Shown: positions 35,042-47,041 of the stretch, one piece after another
Numbering within the stretch: the first letter of the stretch is position 1
How the letters are laid out: every line of letters starts with the position of its first letter
Origin: Allodiplogaster sudhausi
Taxonomy: Eukaryota; Nematoda; Chromadorea; Rhabditida; Diplogasteridae
Direction: 5' to 3'
Length of the DNA: 64,000 bases
NCBI GenBank assembly: GCA_945643635.1
Contig: CALZFC010000075.1
Coordinates: 1,128,001 to 1,192,000 of the forward strand
Position numbers and translations under genes: made by a program
Notes under the pieces: model-generated
What the model saw: the letters and a program-made list of their open reading frames with translations, nothing else
The model's database searches: none
Told to the model about the DNA's origin: nothing

Positions 35042-37184
35042 AGGAGAGAGAGAGAGAGGAGAGAGGGAGAGAGAGGAAAGGGAGAGAGGGAAAGAAACAA
35101 GAATGAAAGAAAGAAAGAGAGGGAGAGAACAGGAGAAAGCATGTACAACTCAATTAATCTTTTTGGCACGCTGCCAAAATTTGTGAGTTTTGTGTATCTT
35201 TTGCTGTGAACACTATAAAGAGACCTCTCTCTCTCTATGTCATGACACTCCTGACATTCACTTATAAAGAGAAAGAGAGAGAGAGAGAATAGAGAGAGAG
35301 AGAGACAGACAGACAGAGAGAAGGAGAGAGAGAGAAGGAGAGAGGGAGCGAAACACCGAGATTGAGAGAGAGAGAGACCATATTGATTGATAATTGAGCG
35401 CAGAAAAGACTGTCTGTGAGATCTGCGAGTTTTTGTGTTTCTATTGCTGCGAACGCTATAAAGAGATGGAAAGGTGACTCTCTCTATGTCATTAGATTCT
35501 ACACAGAAAGGCAGTTCTAATGAGGTACAGAGAGATGCGGATAAGTAACGTTGAGCGTTTTGATTACACTTACAAGTTTGCGCACAGAGCGAGGCACACG
35601 GCCAACTCCTGACATCATGAACAGTGTTCACATATTTGTTCTCAGACGTCGGATGAGGTCCAGAACTACTTTTACACAACATTAAATAGCTCAAAAGAAC
35701 CGCCTTTTTCTGTAGTAAAATGTAAGATAAAGAGAGACGCAACATAAGACACGTTGAGCAGTAAAACTCTCGAAAAAAAACCTTTTGGCTCTAAGCAAAA
35801 TTATCACAGATGGAGAGACCGAGTTCGTAGAGTTTTCTCTCTCTCTCTCCCTTTCTCTCTCTCTTTTACTCTGTCTTTTTTCCTTTTTCTGTCTCTCTCT
35901 CTCTCCATTCTTTTCTCAACGTTCTCTATGGGCGCCGCCCTTTTCTTCTGGATAAGTTCTTCAACATTCAGATCGCGGGGGCGAGTAGTGTGGTGGTAAT
36001 GGCTTGGGTATGGGGTGCGCGGGGTGGTGGTTCGGGTCCGGGCGGGAAGTTCTAATTCCAGACACAACGACGACGGCACCAGTTTGTGGGTCGTGTTTGA
36101 GATTCCTGATAGCAAAGAGGGAGAGAGAGAGTGAGAGAGAAAAAAAGAGAGAGAGACAGAGAGGAGAGAGAGAGAAGAGAGAGAGCACGCAAACAGAATG
36201 ATGGGGAGGCGCTCCCCCCCCCCTATGCTCGCGAGAAGCGAGCGGGGAATGTCCTGCTCAGCACTACATTGCCGCAGGACATTGGTGATCCGCTCAGCGG
36301 AACATCTGAATGTCCTGCTCAGCGAGTGATTAATGTTCCGGAAGCGATTGATAGCATTAATGTTCCGCTTGAATGTCCTGCTCAGACGAACATTCTTCTT
36401 TGTGTGTGGTACTGTATTTGAAAATGCGTACATTTAGTGCGTACATTTATTTTTTTTATTTTTTTTATTAATTTTTTTTCCATAATAAAGTAACACAAAA
36501 CCTTCAGATGGCGCAGCTGATGAAAGATGACGCCGAGTGCGGCACAGGCGTTGCCAACGACACCAATCAGAGGAGACTCCTCTGTATCGGCAGCGGCCTC
36601 CTAACTAATCAAGAGTACAAGTCGCGCGAAGGTCATGTGAAACATATGAAAGCTCTTTCCTACATTACAATTTATTCTTGGACTTTTTTTATTTATTGAT
36701 TGCAACAATTTACTTTTTAATTTGTTGTAGCTTCTAGTTTCAGATACATATATGTATATATGATGACAAATTCGAAATTTATTAATTTAATCTCACTTCC
36801 AGTCTTCTTACTTCTCTTTGACGACATTCTTGTATTTCTGAAGCGCAAGTTTCGCAGTCGCCGCTACACCTTCTGCCGCATTGTGCCGCAAAAGGAGGTG
36901 AGTCGGATTTTTTTTGTTGATTTTTTATTCTTTAAAAAAAATTAAAATTTATGAAGTTAATTTTTTTTATAGCAATTGAAAGAACTCTTTAATAGTGTAA
37001 GTATGAAACTCGGCCGTTCTAGGGTGCGATCCTTGAACTGCCGCACCGTGCCGTGATTACGGCGCGTTCGCTGGCGTATCGCGCGGTCGAGCGTCGCCGC
37101 ACACTGCACATCTTCACGCCAAACTGCCTCAATCCCGTCTTTGTGACGATCGACTTTGCGAGCGAAGGCGATGTGTTAGAATGA
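32531..37184 (+). CDS. Coiled-coil protein with C-terminal PH-like domain (5' end unresolved)
   Basis: In-phase exons: 32531-32607, 32711-32800, 32924-33061, 33243-33305, 33360-33458, 36508-36631, 36803-36897, 37023-37184 (TGA). Exon 32924 is a charged coiled coil (EKVIEHLRFDLQKLAEEISN...), continued by LNKQFAEMRKLFDM. The three last exons look like a PH domain: RRLLCIGSGLLT, then FLLLFDDILVFLKRKF (typical beta strand 3-4 of Rho-GEF-type PH domains), then HIFTPNCLNPVFVTIDFASEGD. The protein stops before the usual C-terminal PH helix. A Rho-GEF relationship is possible, but no DH domain was confirmed. A candidate earlier exon lies near 32024-32087 (EYRPNFRTVASIKKSCYN). Intron 33459-36507 (3 kb) holds a large inverted-repeat element. 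Confidence 0.6.
33783..33945 (+). mobile_element. 5S rRNA-headed SINE-like repeat, copy B
   Basis: Starts GTAGCGATCACGTCCGATCT, then GTTAAGCAACGTTGAG, closer to 5S rRNA than copy A at 7216. The tail (CCCAACATGTTTTGCGCG, CCGTTCAATTGGGT) matches copy A. Inserted between the left subterminal repeats and the interior of the 33.6-36.4 kb element. Confidence 0.65.
34594..34716. repeat. Short imperfect inverted repeat around a 60-75-base loop
   Basis: TCATTCTAATAGCTGCTAATCGATA on the left is mirrored by TATCGATTCGCAGCTATTAGA on the right. A related half-site (CATTCTAGTAACTGCGAATCG) occurs at about 28770 next to another CT array. Confidence 0.6.
34866..35833. repeat. Inverted repeat, ~105-111-bp arms, ~750-bp spacer
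   Basis: Arm 34866-34976 (GAACTCTACGAACTCGGTC...GCCAAAAGG...AGAGTTTTACT...) is the reverse complement of 35731-35833, with small gaps. The spacer consists mostly of (GA)n arrays plus two copies of a ~65-base segment (about 35180-35245 and 35425-35490). Confidence 0.8.
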
Positions 37185-39030
37185 ACTTTAACAATTCTTT
37201 CTGGCCACCTGTTTTGTCTGAGTTATTTAAACATAAAAAAAGGAATAAATCGTTATTACAGTATGATGTGGACGCAATCACTCGATGTCGCAGTAAGAAA
37301 GGCGCCTCCTTTTGGTATGTCATATTTTACGAAAAGATTCATTGGGTTGATAAAATAGACACACTAATATATAAGGACGTCATTTTGTAATGTTATTACG
37401 AATGTTTATTTTCTCTCTTTTATCCGACCGAGAGCGAAGCAATGTAAAAAGAAATCAGGAGAGATATATGTGCATACGGTGTCGCTACTATTACACTCTA
37501 ATTTACAGTGCCAACTCTGTAATTAAACTGCAAAATTAAACGAATAATTTCCACGTTCTAATACTTTTCTCTTCTTCTTCTTCTTTCGAGTGCGCCTCTC
37601 GCCACGGCAACAGCTCCATCCCTACTAACAACGCGCGTCGACGGAATCTCCGTTATTCTTCTTCTTGAATTAATTCCGCCCACGAATTACTCTGCATGTA
37701 TGTATATGTAAGTATTACACGCATAACATCCAATAAACGTACACACGGTTATTCATGTATGTTATACTCCTATCAACCATTTCACATGCCCGATCCTACA
37801 TTTTCACCCAGCTCATTACCATAGGAAATTAGTAAATCATTCATGCAATTTATGCACTACATACTTTATGTAAATAGAAATTGTGAAAAAAAAGTTTAAA
37901 AAGAAATATCACGCGCGAAAACATTGAAAATTCTCGTAATTGATTAGCAACATGTTCGAATAGATATATTGGCTAAACTTTTGTTTTGCTCTCGTCATTT
38001 CAAATAAAAAAAGCCTAGTAAATTAGCGCCTTGAATGAACGTTTCATGAGGTTTTTAGAGTCGTTCATTATTAGCGTGATCGCGTTCCGTGCCAGAATTG
38101 ATGAGTCATTGAAAAATTTTCTTGTCGTCATCGTCTTTAATCATCTTTCTCTCTCTGCCTGTCGCTCTCTCTCTCTCTTTCTCTCGCTCTCTCCCTCGAT
38201 CATCTCTCACCGTCTGCAACCTCTTCCTCTCTTCGTTATCTTCTTCTCTGCCTCTACAGCCGCCTTTAAAGTCGCACTTTTTGATGCTTCCAGCTTGCAA
38301 CCCGGCACTTCAATCAAAAATGACGCATTCCAGTCTCTCCATTTCCCATGCTATTTTCTTTACCCTGAACTTTCCTCTCGCCTTCTGCTTCACTGTCGTT
38401 ACTTTGCCTTCGCTATCTGTCTTCCATTTTCTCTTCCTCTCGCTCTCTCTGTCTCTCTCTTTTTCTCTCTCTCCCTGTCTTTCTCTCCCTCTCTCGTCCA
38501 CTCTCTCTCTCTCTCTCCCTTGCTCTCTCGCTCATTCCTTTCTTTCTTCTTCGATTGAGCAGGCCTGAGACATGACGATCAGATATGGGAAGCAGGACGA
38601 GAATGAGAAGAAATGACAGGAAAGGCAAGAGAACGAAACAAAGTGTGAGACGAAGAAGAGAGCAAGAAGAAGGGAGCATATATATATATATCAGGGAGAA
38701 TGCAGGGTGTCTAATGTAGGACTGAAGGAAGGATAGAGGGAGAGAGACAGAACAAGAAAAAGAGAGAAAGAGAGAGAGAGCGAGAGAGAGAAAGAGATAA
38801 ATAGAATGAGAGATAACGAGAAGGCGAGAGAGCAATAGGAAGAAGAAGAAGAGAGTGCCTGTCCGAGGGCATCCACCACCGACTGTCGAGCCAACTGCCA
38901 GCAAGGCAACTCTGCCCGGTGGTCTGTGCTGCCAGCCAAAACGGGTAAGAGGAAAAAGAAGGAGGAGGAAGTCTCGTCTCATCTCGTCTAATAAGAAGTT
39001 GACAACTAGTCAAAACTTCTCGTCAAATCA
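37185..39030. other. Spacer before Orai, CT/GA-rich
   Basis: No supported exon. (CT)n tracts at about 38150-38210 and 38430-38540 and a (GA)n tract at about 38725-38800. The Orai 5' leader probably begins near 38850-39030, but no TATA box is evident. Confidence 0.5.
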
Positions 39031-39032
39031 TC

Positions 39033-40595
39033 ATGTCCACTACTCCACTAGCTCCCTCATCATCCCACGGCCACATGCCAGCCCGACCCGGAGCAAGCAG
39101 CAGCAGCAGCCACAACAACGACAGTGGCCACCACCGTCTCCACCACACCACAATGACGCACGCAGACCCGACACACCAAATGCGTCAAGCGACGGCGAAC
39201 CCGAACGGCGCCAACACGAGTCCCGCCCGAGACTTCTTGTCGGTCGTCAGCGCGGTCAGGAAGACGTCCGCGGCACCGTCCGTCTTCGAAGAGTACCAGC
39301 CGCCGGTTCTGCCCATTTCAGAGAGGTTGGTGGGAAATTTGAAAATTTTAATCACTAAAATAGTTGGCGCGAAAATAACCTTATTTATTCCTGCGCACAT
39401 AGCGTATCAAATAAGAAGTAAGTACTATGAGAATAGTATGTAACTTTACGAAATATCTCTTGGACTTTTAACTTGTTTAATATGAAATTTTTCTCTCTTC
39501 TCTCTTGCTCATCCTTTCCTTACGTTAGTTTTTTTTTCTCTCTCTCTTTTCTCTCCCGTTCTCTCTCTCTCTCTCTCTTTCTTCACACGCTCTCTTTGCA
39601 TCTGTTTTGCTGTCGAAGCGCACTTTCCCACACTTTTTCTTTCTTTCTCTTTTATGCAGACCAATCTATGGCACCTTCCCATGACGAGAGCAAAATATTT
39701 GCTTGTCATTCCAATCCTCCTGCTCTTCCTTTCAATGTTTCCCAGTGTCGCTTTCGATATGTTATTGACTCTCGAGCCGGTGTGCTTATAAATATAATAG
39801 ATTATATGAATGACGGATGCCACGTGAGTCTTGATAAGTGTGACGGATAGGAAGAGCGATGAGGAAGATAGTATTAGGGAAAGAGGGTGCAGAGAGGGAG
39901 AGAGCACGAGAGAGAATAAGCAGAGAGGAAAAGAAGGAGAGAGGGAACGAGTGAGAGAGGGCGCGAGAGAGAGCGAGAGAGAGAGAGAGAGGGAACGAGA
40001 GAGAAAGAAGGAGTCTTTTTGAAAGTGACAACAGGATAGCAAGCGAAATATGATTGTGATCACAAAAACGTACAATATTCTTCTCGTTGGGGATTAGAGG
40101 GAAGCCAGTGAGAGAAATATGTATATTTCTCCCCGGAATAACATGACGAACTCACATGTAAGCCAGTCCGCACATGCATAGAGCATCCCATGTGTCGCGG
40201 CAAGTCGGATGCTAGCTCTGGCTTTGCGAATGTCGCAAGGTTTGTGAGAGCCTGTGCATTTTTATTTTAAGAACAAGAAAAAGAAATTAATTGTATTTTT
40301 TTTCTTTTTTTTTCTTGGAATTAATAGAGAATAAGTGAAGGAGCTGTGCATTCATTGGCGATTTTATAAGAGAAACTATTTTCTCTGCCGGCAAAAATAG
40401 ATCTCTCCCCGATCGAGCAAGGGTTCAACTCTGTGTTCGCGTAGTGTCATTCTGTTTTGAAAAATGAAACAACCGCAGAACAGCGCTTGTTTCCTTGCAA
40501 GGCTAACGCATTCTCTGCTGATAAATACCAGCTGAAGCTTTCGCGGACAGATGACTCCCTTTCCAAGAGACAGTCGATTAGAACGCTGTGGTTTT

Positions 40596-40634
<39 letters not shown>

Positions 40635-42812
40635 ACCTCGCCCTCGCTCTCTCTCTCTCTCTCTTTCTATCTCTGTAGCTATCTCTCTCTCCCTCTCTCC
40701 ATTGTTCTCGTCAAATCTGTCTCAATGTTCTTATCTGTTATAAAGGGTAATGCCCAACCTTGAGACGAACCTTTGGCATTTATTATTCACGTGAAGTATA
40801 TAGTGACAATGCAATCATGAAACAGCGCGCCATATACTTAGAAAGAGAGCTTAAAAATATGATAGGTCTGATAGAAGAGGCGCGAGAAAGATACTGATGA
40901 GTGAGAGACAGATAGAATGAGAAAATGAGAGTGAGTGAGAGAGGGGATAGAGTGAGGAAGATAGAGAGAGCAAGAGGGAGAGAGAGAGAAGGCGAGCGAG
41001 GCTGAATGGAGTGCAAAGTGGCAAGACCATGACTGCGAAGGTGTAGATTAGGATTCTTATCCACACTTGACGCAAAAGCTTCCCAATCCTCAACAGGACA
41101 AATGCGCAAGTAAGAATAATGCGGTAAAAAGACTATATTTTATGTTCACTATCTTCTACTTTAGTTTTGATGACACGACAGGAGAAAAACATTAGCGCTT
41201 TAAATTTTTATCTTTGGAAAGAACGTTCTCACGGTGCTCTTATAAAATTTTTTTTTTGCCCACATGAGGTTTTTAAAATATATGTATAATTTATCATTAT
41301 TTTGTTATATGTTTCCTCCTGATTCTAGGCAGCCGGAATGCAACAATGATCACGATGGGCGCAGCAAGGCCGACCAGTACAACTACGACCTTTCGAGAGC
41401 GCAGCTCAAGGTGAGGAAGGAGGCTTAGATGATTGAGAGATTCGAGTGACGGTTAAAAAAAAAACTCATCAAGCTAGAACTCGCGACTTTTTTTTACTGA
41501 CGCAGCGGCAAGAGAGAACGTGAGATGGGAAGGCGCGATTGCGATGGCGTTCTTTACATACATATATGTATATGCAGTGAAGTTTCCGCGAATTAAAAAT
41601 CGAAAAAAAATAAATGAAAATTGCAAAAGAATTCTAAAGGCAAAAAAGAAATCATAATGAAATAAAAAATAATGCAAATGCCTCAGGCCTCCTCGAATAC
41701 GTCGGCGCTGCTCGCCGGCTTCGCCATGGTCGCACTTGTCGAACTCCAGTACGACAAGGACATGCCAAAGCCACTGCTCATCGTTCTCGGTTCGAGGCGG
41801 CATTCGTTTTTCTCCCTTTCTCCATCCTTTTATTTCTCGTCTTTCGGCTACTTTTACTCTTCTATTGAAACAATCCACTCATTATTCTATATGAATTGAT
41901 ATCCGTAAAAGTTTAGCGTGAATTGTCTTGTACTTTAAAAGGTGAGTTCTCCCAAGACCTTGCAAGGGTCACGCGCTTACTTTTGGCTGAACCCTGTCAG
42001 TCCCAATACTCGTTAAGTACAAACTGGCCTCATTCCGCGCTGCCCTCTTACCGTTGCTCTCAATGAGACCAAGTACAAGAGATCAGATGATGGAAGACAG
42101 AAAAGATGAAATAAGCAAATGCCGAAGTAACATTAGCAAAATCTTCATATTCTGCAAATAAGTTGCATCGTTTTCTAAGATGTCACATATAATTTTTTTT
42201 TTCATTTTGCTCTCCTTCTTGCTAAAGGGTGCGAATTCAACAATGCTCTTTCGGGTCCTTTAAATGAGCGCAAAGCTCAACCGAAATCTATTTCAAATTT
42301 AATGAGCACTGTAGTTGCTTCTCTCTCTCACTTTTGTGTCAGGACAAAAGGCGCGAATTCAAATGCTAGTTTTCGGTTCTTTCAAATGTCTCTTTCTCTC
42401 TCCCTTTCTCTTCTTCTCTCTGTCCCTCTCTCTCTCTTCCCTCTCAGGCGTCGTGACGACTCTCCTCGCCTCTGTCCATCTGCTCGCTCTCATGATGTCC
42501 ACGTGCATTCTGCCGTACATGGACGCCTCGGCCAGTGTCCAGGACTCGCCGCATATTCGACTAAAGTACGGCAATTTTAAAGAATCACGTTGCTTTTAAG
42601 AATAGATCTTTCAAAACTATTCTGATTAAGTTCTTTTTAACATATTTTATTTAACTATACTAATAAATGAATAAAGTTCAATGATACTATCATCTAGTTC
42701 ATTTTCACTAGTTCCTCTATTATATCTCTCCCTTCATCTCTCCTTCTCTGTCGCTATTTGAATTCTCTATCTATCTATCTCGCTCTCGCTCTCTCTCCCT
42801 CTCTCTCTGTCC

Positions 42813-42856
<44 letters not shown>

Positions 42857-43513
42857 CAGACTCTACATCGACCTCTCATGGCTATTCTCCACGTGCATCG
42901 GCCTCCTCCTCTTCCTCGTCGAGATCGGCATCATCTTCTATGTCAAGTTCGACGCGGTCGGCTACCCACTCGCGGCCAAGATCACGACGGCCATGCTCGG
43001 TGAGAATTATGAGATTTATTTTTTAATTATATATATATATATTCTTCTTTTTTTATTTTTATACAGACAAATTAATATTCTACTTAATCTGTAAAAAACA
43101 ATATACAAGAGAAATAATTGGATTTTAAATATTTGTTTGAGATATTACTTTTTTTAAATATTGAAATTATTATAATAATTTTTTCATCTTTATTTTATTA
43201 CATATTTCCTATTTACATACATCTTTCCAGTGCCCGTCCTCTTCGCCTTCGTCGTCATCTCGTGCTTCATTCATCGGTCGCGCGCCAATTTCTCATTCGA
43301 GCGAATGGATAAAAAGGTTTATTTTGATCACATGTCTGTCATATTGATACTAACATCATGTGCAATAAATAAAATAGCATCAAAGATATTTTTTTTTTTA
43401 AAGAAGAATTCTTATAGTAATTAATTTGATATTTAATGAATGTTTTTTTTCAGATGATCAGCATCAAGAAGCTGCTGAACAGTGACGAAGTGCCAATGAT
43501 CAAAGTTGTATAA
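39033..43513 (+). CDS. orai-1: Orai store-operated calcium channel
   Basis: Pore subunit of the CRAC channel at the plasma membrane, opened by STIM when ER calcium falls. Exons 39033-39325, 41329-41410, 41687-41789, 42448-42565, 42860-42999, 43231-43316, 43454-43513; phases close to give 293 residues, near human ORAI1 (301). The first ~100 residues are a low-complexity Ser/His/Pro cytosolic tail. TM1 is highly conserved (ASSNTSALLAGFAMVALVEL) and keeps the selectivity-filter Glu. TM2 is ASVHLLALMMSTCILPY. TM3 is FSTCIGLLLFLVEIGIIFYV, with the conserved Glu matching human E190. TM4 is VPVLFAFVVISCFIHRS. A short helical C-terminal tail (FERMDKK, KLLNSDEVP) would be the STIM-binding region. Introns 3 and 4 have (CT)n arrays next to the acceptors. 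No STIM gene lies in the window. Confidence 0.93.
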
Positions 43514-43956
43514 AAAAATTATCTTTTAATAATTTCTTTTTGAATTTTTATTTTATCACACTGCCATGACTCCATGTTTGTAATAAACGAGGTTCAAGCA
43601 CACGCGAAATATAACAATGCAATAGAAAATTTTACCAATTTGAAGGAGACAAAATATATAGTTTGCAAAGTGCAAATTTCCTGATCATAAGATGATGCTT
43701 CAAGAGCATTTCGAGAACTTTAAAGAAAGGGCAAGATAAGGGAAAATAAAATAATGCAGTTTGCTTTGAATTATTTGCAATCGTGATCTCGATCCAGTCG
43801 ATTCTTCCCCGTCATTCCACTCCTCACAACTCGTCGCGTTCGGCGGCTTCCCGACTCGCCTGCTCACCCTTGTCTCTGCGTCTCTGCTCTCTCTGCACTC
43901 TCTCGCCTTCTCTAATCCTCTGCCTTCTCTCTAACTCACCCTCTCTCTCTGCGCTA

Positions 43957-45184
43957 ATGGCCAACGACATTCTGGAGGTTCCTTCAGCCTCGAGCAGCTT
44001 CGCCGATGGCGACGTTGCCAACTGGCTCAACGTTGTCATCAACGAACAGCCGACTCCTGAAGGTTTTTGAGAAAAAAAAAAGTTAAAAAATAATTCTAGC
44101 GCAACGCATTACTTTAATATTAGACAGCCCTCGAAACTTTTGTGCCTTTGACTTTTTTGTAATTCGATTCCACAATTTTTTCTATAATAACATCTGAAAC
44201 AAAAAAAATATTTGAAGGAAAAGTATAGCATGAGAAAACAAAATTTAAGAGTACGCTGCAATTAAAAATAAATAACAACAAATTGAAGCGAGTTTACTTA
44301 CGGATGTTTCACAGCTTTTCGCTCCCGACTCGACAATGAAGGAGTCGAAGTCGCCGCGGACGCTGACGCCGTCGCCATATCTGACGTCGAGGAAGACGAC
44401 GTCGAGATTGCGGCCGAGGTTCCGCCTCCGCCGCCGCCAGGTTTCGTCGTGCGCTTCAGCCGCCGCATCTTGTTCTCGCAAGACATTTCATCGAATCATC
44501 ATATTTTTTGAAGAATGAGAAGAAAAACTTTTTATATTTTATATCATTCGCTGATCGCAAGCGATGAAGTGAAACCGGGGGAGGAGGGAATTAAAAAAAA
44601 TCCCAAAGAAAAATTCTCCAAAGAAAAATTGACGCCGAGTAGTGCCTTCTTTCGCAGTCCGCCGGCGTCGTGGCGCCTCGCGCCTCTTCTTCTGCAACTG
44701 CGTCGCGTGCCGCCGCATGGCGCCGTCGAGCCGCCGCTAGGTTTTGGCGACTCGGACCTCTTGGACAGGGCAAGTTTGATTGTGTTTTTCTTATATATAT
44801 ATTTTTTCCCCATCTTCAGGAGACTAAAAACGTTATTTATTCAGAACAAGAACATTTCTCCCTCAATTTCCCTACAATTAATGCAAAAACAATGAAAGAA
44901 AAAATATTAAATTTACTTTGTCTTTCAGATCGAGGCTGCCGAGCGAGCTCGCATGAGCGAACTTGTCAATCATCGCCTCATTGAGCACGTCGTCAAGCGC
45001 GTACGATCACACTATAAATTTGGTTTTAGTGCTACCGTAATCCCGGAATATTTAGCGTTCCGCACGCGGCTGTCGCCTCCAGTCGCGTCTGCACGTGCTG
45101 GTGATGACGCGGAACGCGCTGCGTGCCGCCGAGCTGCCCGCCATGCCGAACCTCGACCGCGCCATCGCCAGGCATGCCAAGTAA
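43957..45184 (+). CDS. Unknown small acidic/proline-rich protein
   Basis: Exons 43957-44062, 44315-44440, 44624-44769, 44929-45000, 45083-45184 (TAA) close in phase to about 183 residues. The N-terminus is MANDILEVPSASSS. The middle is acidic (ISDVEEDDVEIAAEVPPPPPP). A basic linker follows, and the C-terminus is a likely helix pair (LLDRIEAAERARMSELVNHR, then VMTRNALRAAELPAMPNLD). The third intron uses a GC donor (AGG/GCAAGT). The exon 3 acceptor (CTCCAAAG) is weak and chosen because it alone fits both phases. No family recognised; small adaptor-complex subunits have a similar size and helical C-terminus, but that is a guess. It starts 443 bases after the Orai stop, same strand. Confidence 0.5.
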
Positions 45185-47041
45185 AAGGAAAGGCGACCAC
45201 ATGATAACCGGGCACCAAGACGACTACGGTATAATTTGGCGGCGATTTAAATTTTTTTAATCTTTCATGAAGTGACGACTAATATGATACATATATGATA
45301 ATGCTCAAACCCAATGATTAGGTAATCAAGCCTTAAAAAATGATTCTTGAAATATTGTTTTTAGAACTAACTTCCGACCTGCTTCTCTCCGCCTCTCGTC
45401 CATCCGTCCCTTCAACTGTAGAACGACGTATGATAAAGCCCGTAAACATTTTTTCCTGGACTTTATGTTGTTTTCGCCATTTAATGGCATGATATTACTG
45501 GTATTGAACATTAAAAAAATAAATAAAATGGTCTGTAAGTAAAATTTGATAAATTCAAGTGGCATTTGAAAAAATCAAACATAAAGGACTTTGGATCATT
45601 AAAAATAAATAAAATGGGCTGAAAGTGAATTTGATAAATTCAAGTGAGAGCTTCATTTGAAAAAATCAAAGATAAAGGACTTTGGAATTTACAAGTTGGA
45701 ATTTTAAAGATATCTGGGATAGGCCTTAAGGCAAATTCACATATTCTCATGTTCTTTTTTCGTCCGTGCAATTTGGAATGAAATAAATCTCATAGGACTA
45801 GCAGGTGTGGACCCTTGACCCAGAAGCATTCTCATATAAAATACCATATAAAATAAATCATTCTTTTGCAGAAGATTCTCACGAGGACATTCTCAGAAAA
45901 ATATCATCCAAATATACATTCTTTTCCATATGGCAAGTCTTGTACTAGTTTTTTTCCTCTCTTTTATTTGCCACTTAAAGAACATTCACAGGACTTCGTT
46001 TCCCTTTTCTATGTGTCTAAAAGGGCACTTGCTCGCTTTTCTTCTCCATTTATATGTAAATTCCTTTAAACGTCTAATGCATATGTGTAAGAATAAGTGG
46101 GTAAAACTGGCTCAAACGTCTATAAATGAGCCTCCTATGCTCTCGCACACCACCTTAAGAAGTCACCAAATTTAATTATTCGCTCTTATCCTCCTATTTC
46201 TACTCTGCCTACACTAGCATGGTGGCATGCAGAAGCCCGCCTACACAAATCCACTTGGCCCAAGGGGCGTGTCGCCCACTTTGTCCAGTGTGGAGGAAGA
46301 ACACTTTAAAAGGATCACTCGGATCTCCTCTCTCTCTCTCTCACTCTCTTTCTCTCTCTCTCACGCACACACACGAATCGACGGGAAACTGTACCATTTC
46401 TAGTGAGCGCAAAATTCTTGGTTCATAATCATCATTCTCTGCAAAATTATATTTTATAACAATGATTTCTTTCCCTGTTACATTTTGTCTTTGTAAGTAA
46501 ATATTAGACTTTACATTCAAGCACATTGAGTCGAAGGTGACATTTAGATTTTTCACAGATGTGTTGATATGTTGATATTCGGTGTGCTTCTCTTGTGCTC
46601 TCGCCTACTTCCCACGTTCTAGGAAGTCGCGACGTATTGTCTCTTCCATTCCTAGAAATGCGTCTCATATGAATGGAAAATGTCCACCTAGCCATAGTGG
46701 CTTTTGTTTGAACGATAATTTATTTTAGCTTAATTTTCTGCAATATAAAATATCTTGAGTACTGTGAGAGCTTCCATTGTGTCTATAAATAAATAAAATT
46801 ATATAATCAAATGAACTTGACGGAACCGACCCATCCCTTTTTATAATGCTTGACACTTTTTCAATTTATTACTTTTCTATGCCTATGTATGTCTATTTAA
46901 ATCCTATCGTCTATTTGATGCCTATTATTCTATTGTGTAATTAAATAATAAAAAATTACATATGTCTATCTTATTTCTATTTAAATTTCATAGACTTGTA
47001 AAACAAAAGAGTTTAAAAAATTATTTCTTAATGGCATTGAG
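45185..47041. other. Spacer with a local tandem duplication
   Basis: No supported gene. About 45508-45590 and 45596-45685 are diverged tandem copies (shared AAATAAATAAAATGG, GATAAATTCAAGTG, CATAAAGGACTTTGG-type blocks). A (CT)n tract lies at about 46328-46362. Confidence 0.55.

Larger units (their letters stand above)
33572..36406. mobile_element. 2.8-kb element with 21-bp TIRs and subterminal repeats, nested in an intron
   Basis: Left end 33572-33592 and right end 36386-36406 are reverse complements over 21 bases with one mismatch (CACACAAA-A/G-AAGAATGTTCGT). Just inside both ends are clusters of a motif built on GAATGTCCTGCTGAG / GGAACATT: left at about 33624, 33659, 33705, 33727 and 33764; right at about 36246, 36274, 36290, 36309 and 36357. 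No transposase ORF is visible. The interior holds a 5S-headed repeat, (GA)n arrays and a further inverted repeat. TIRs with subterminal repeats fit a non-autonomous DNA transposon. A clear target-site duplication was not seen. Confidence 0.65.
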
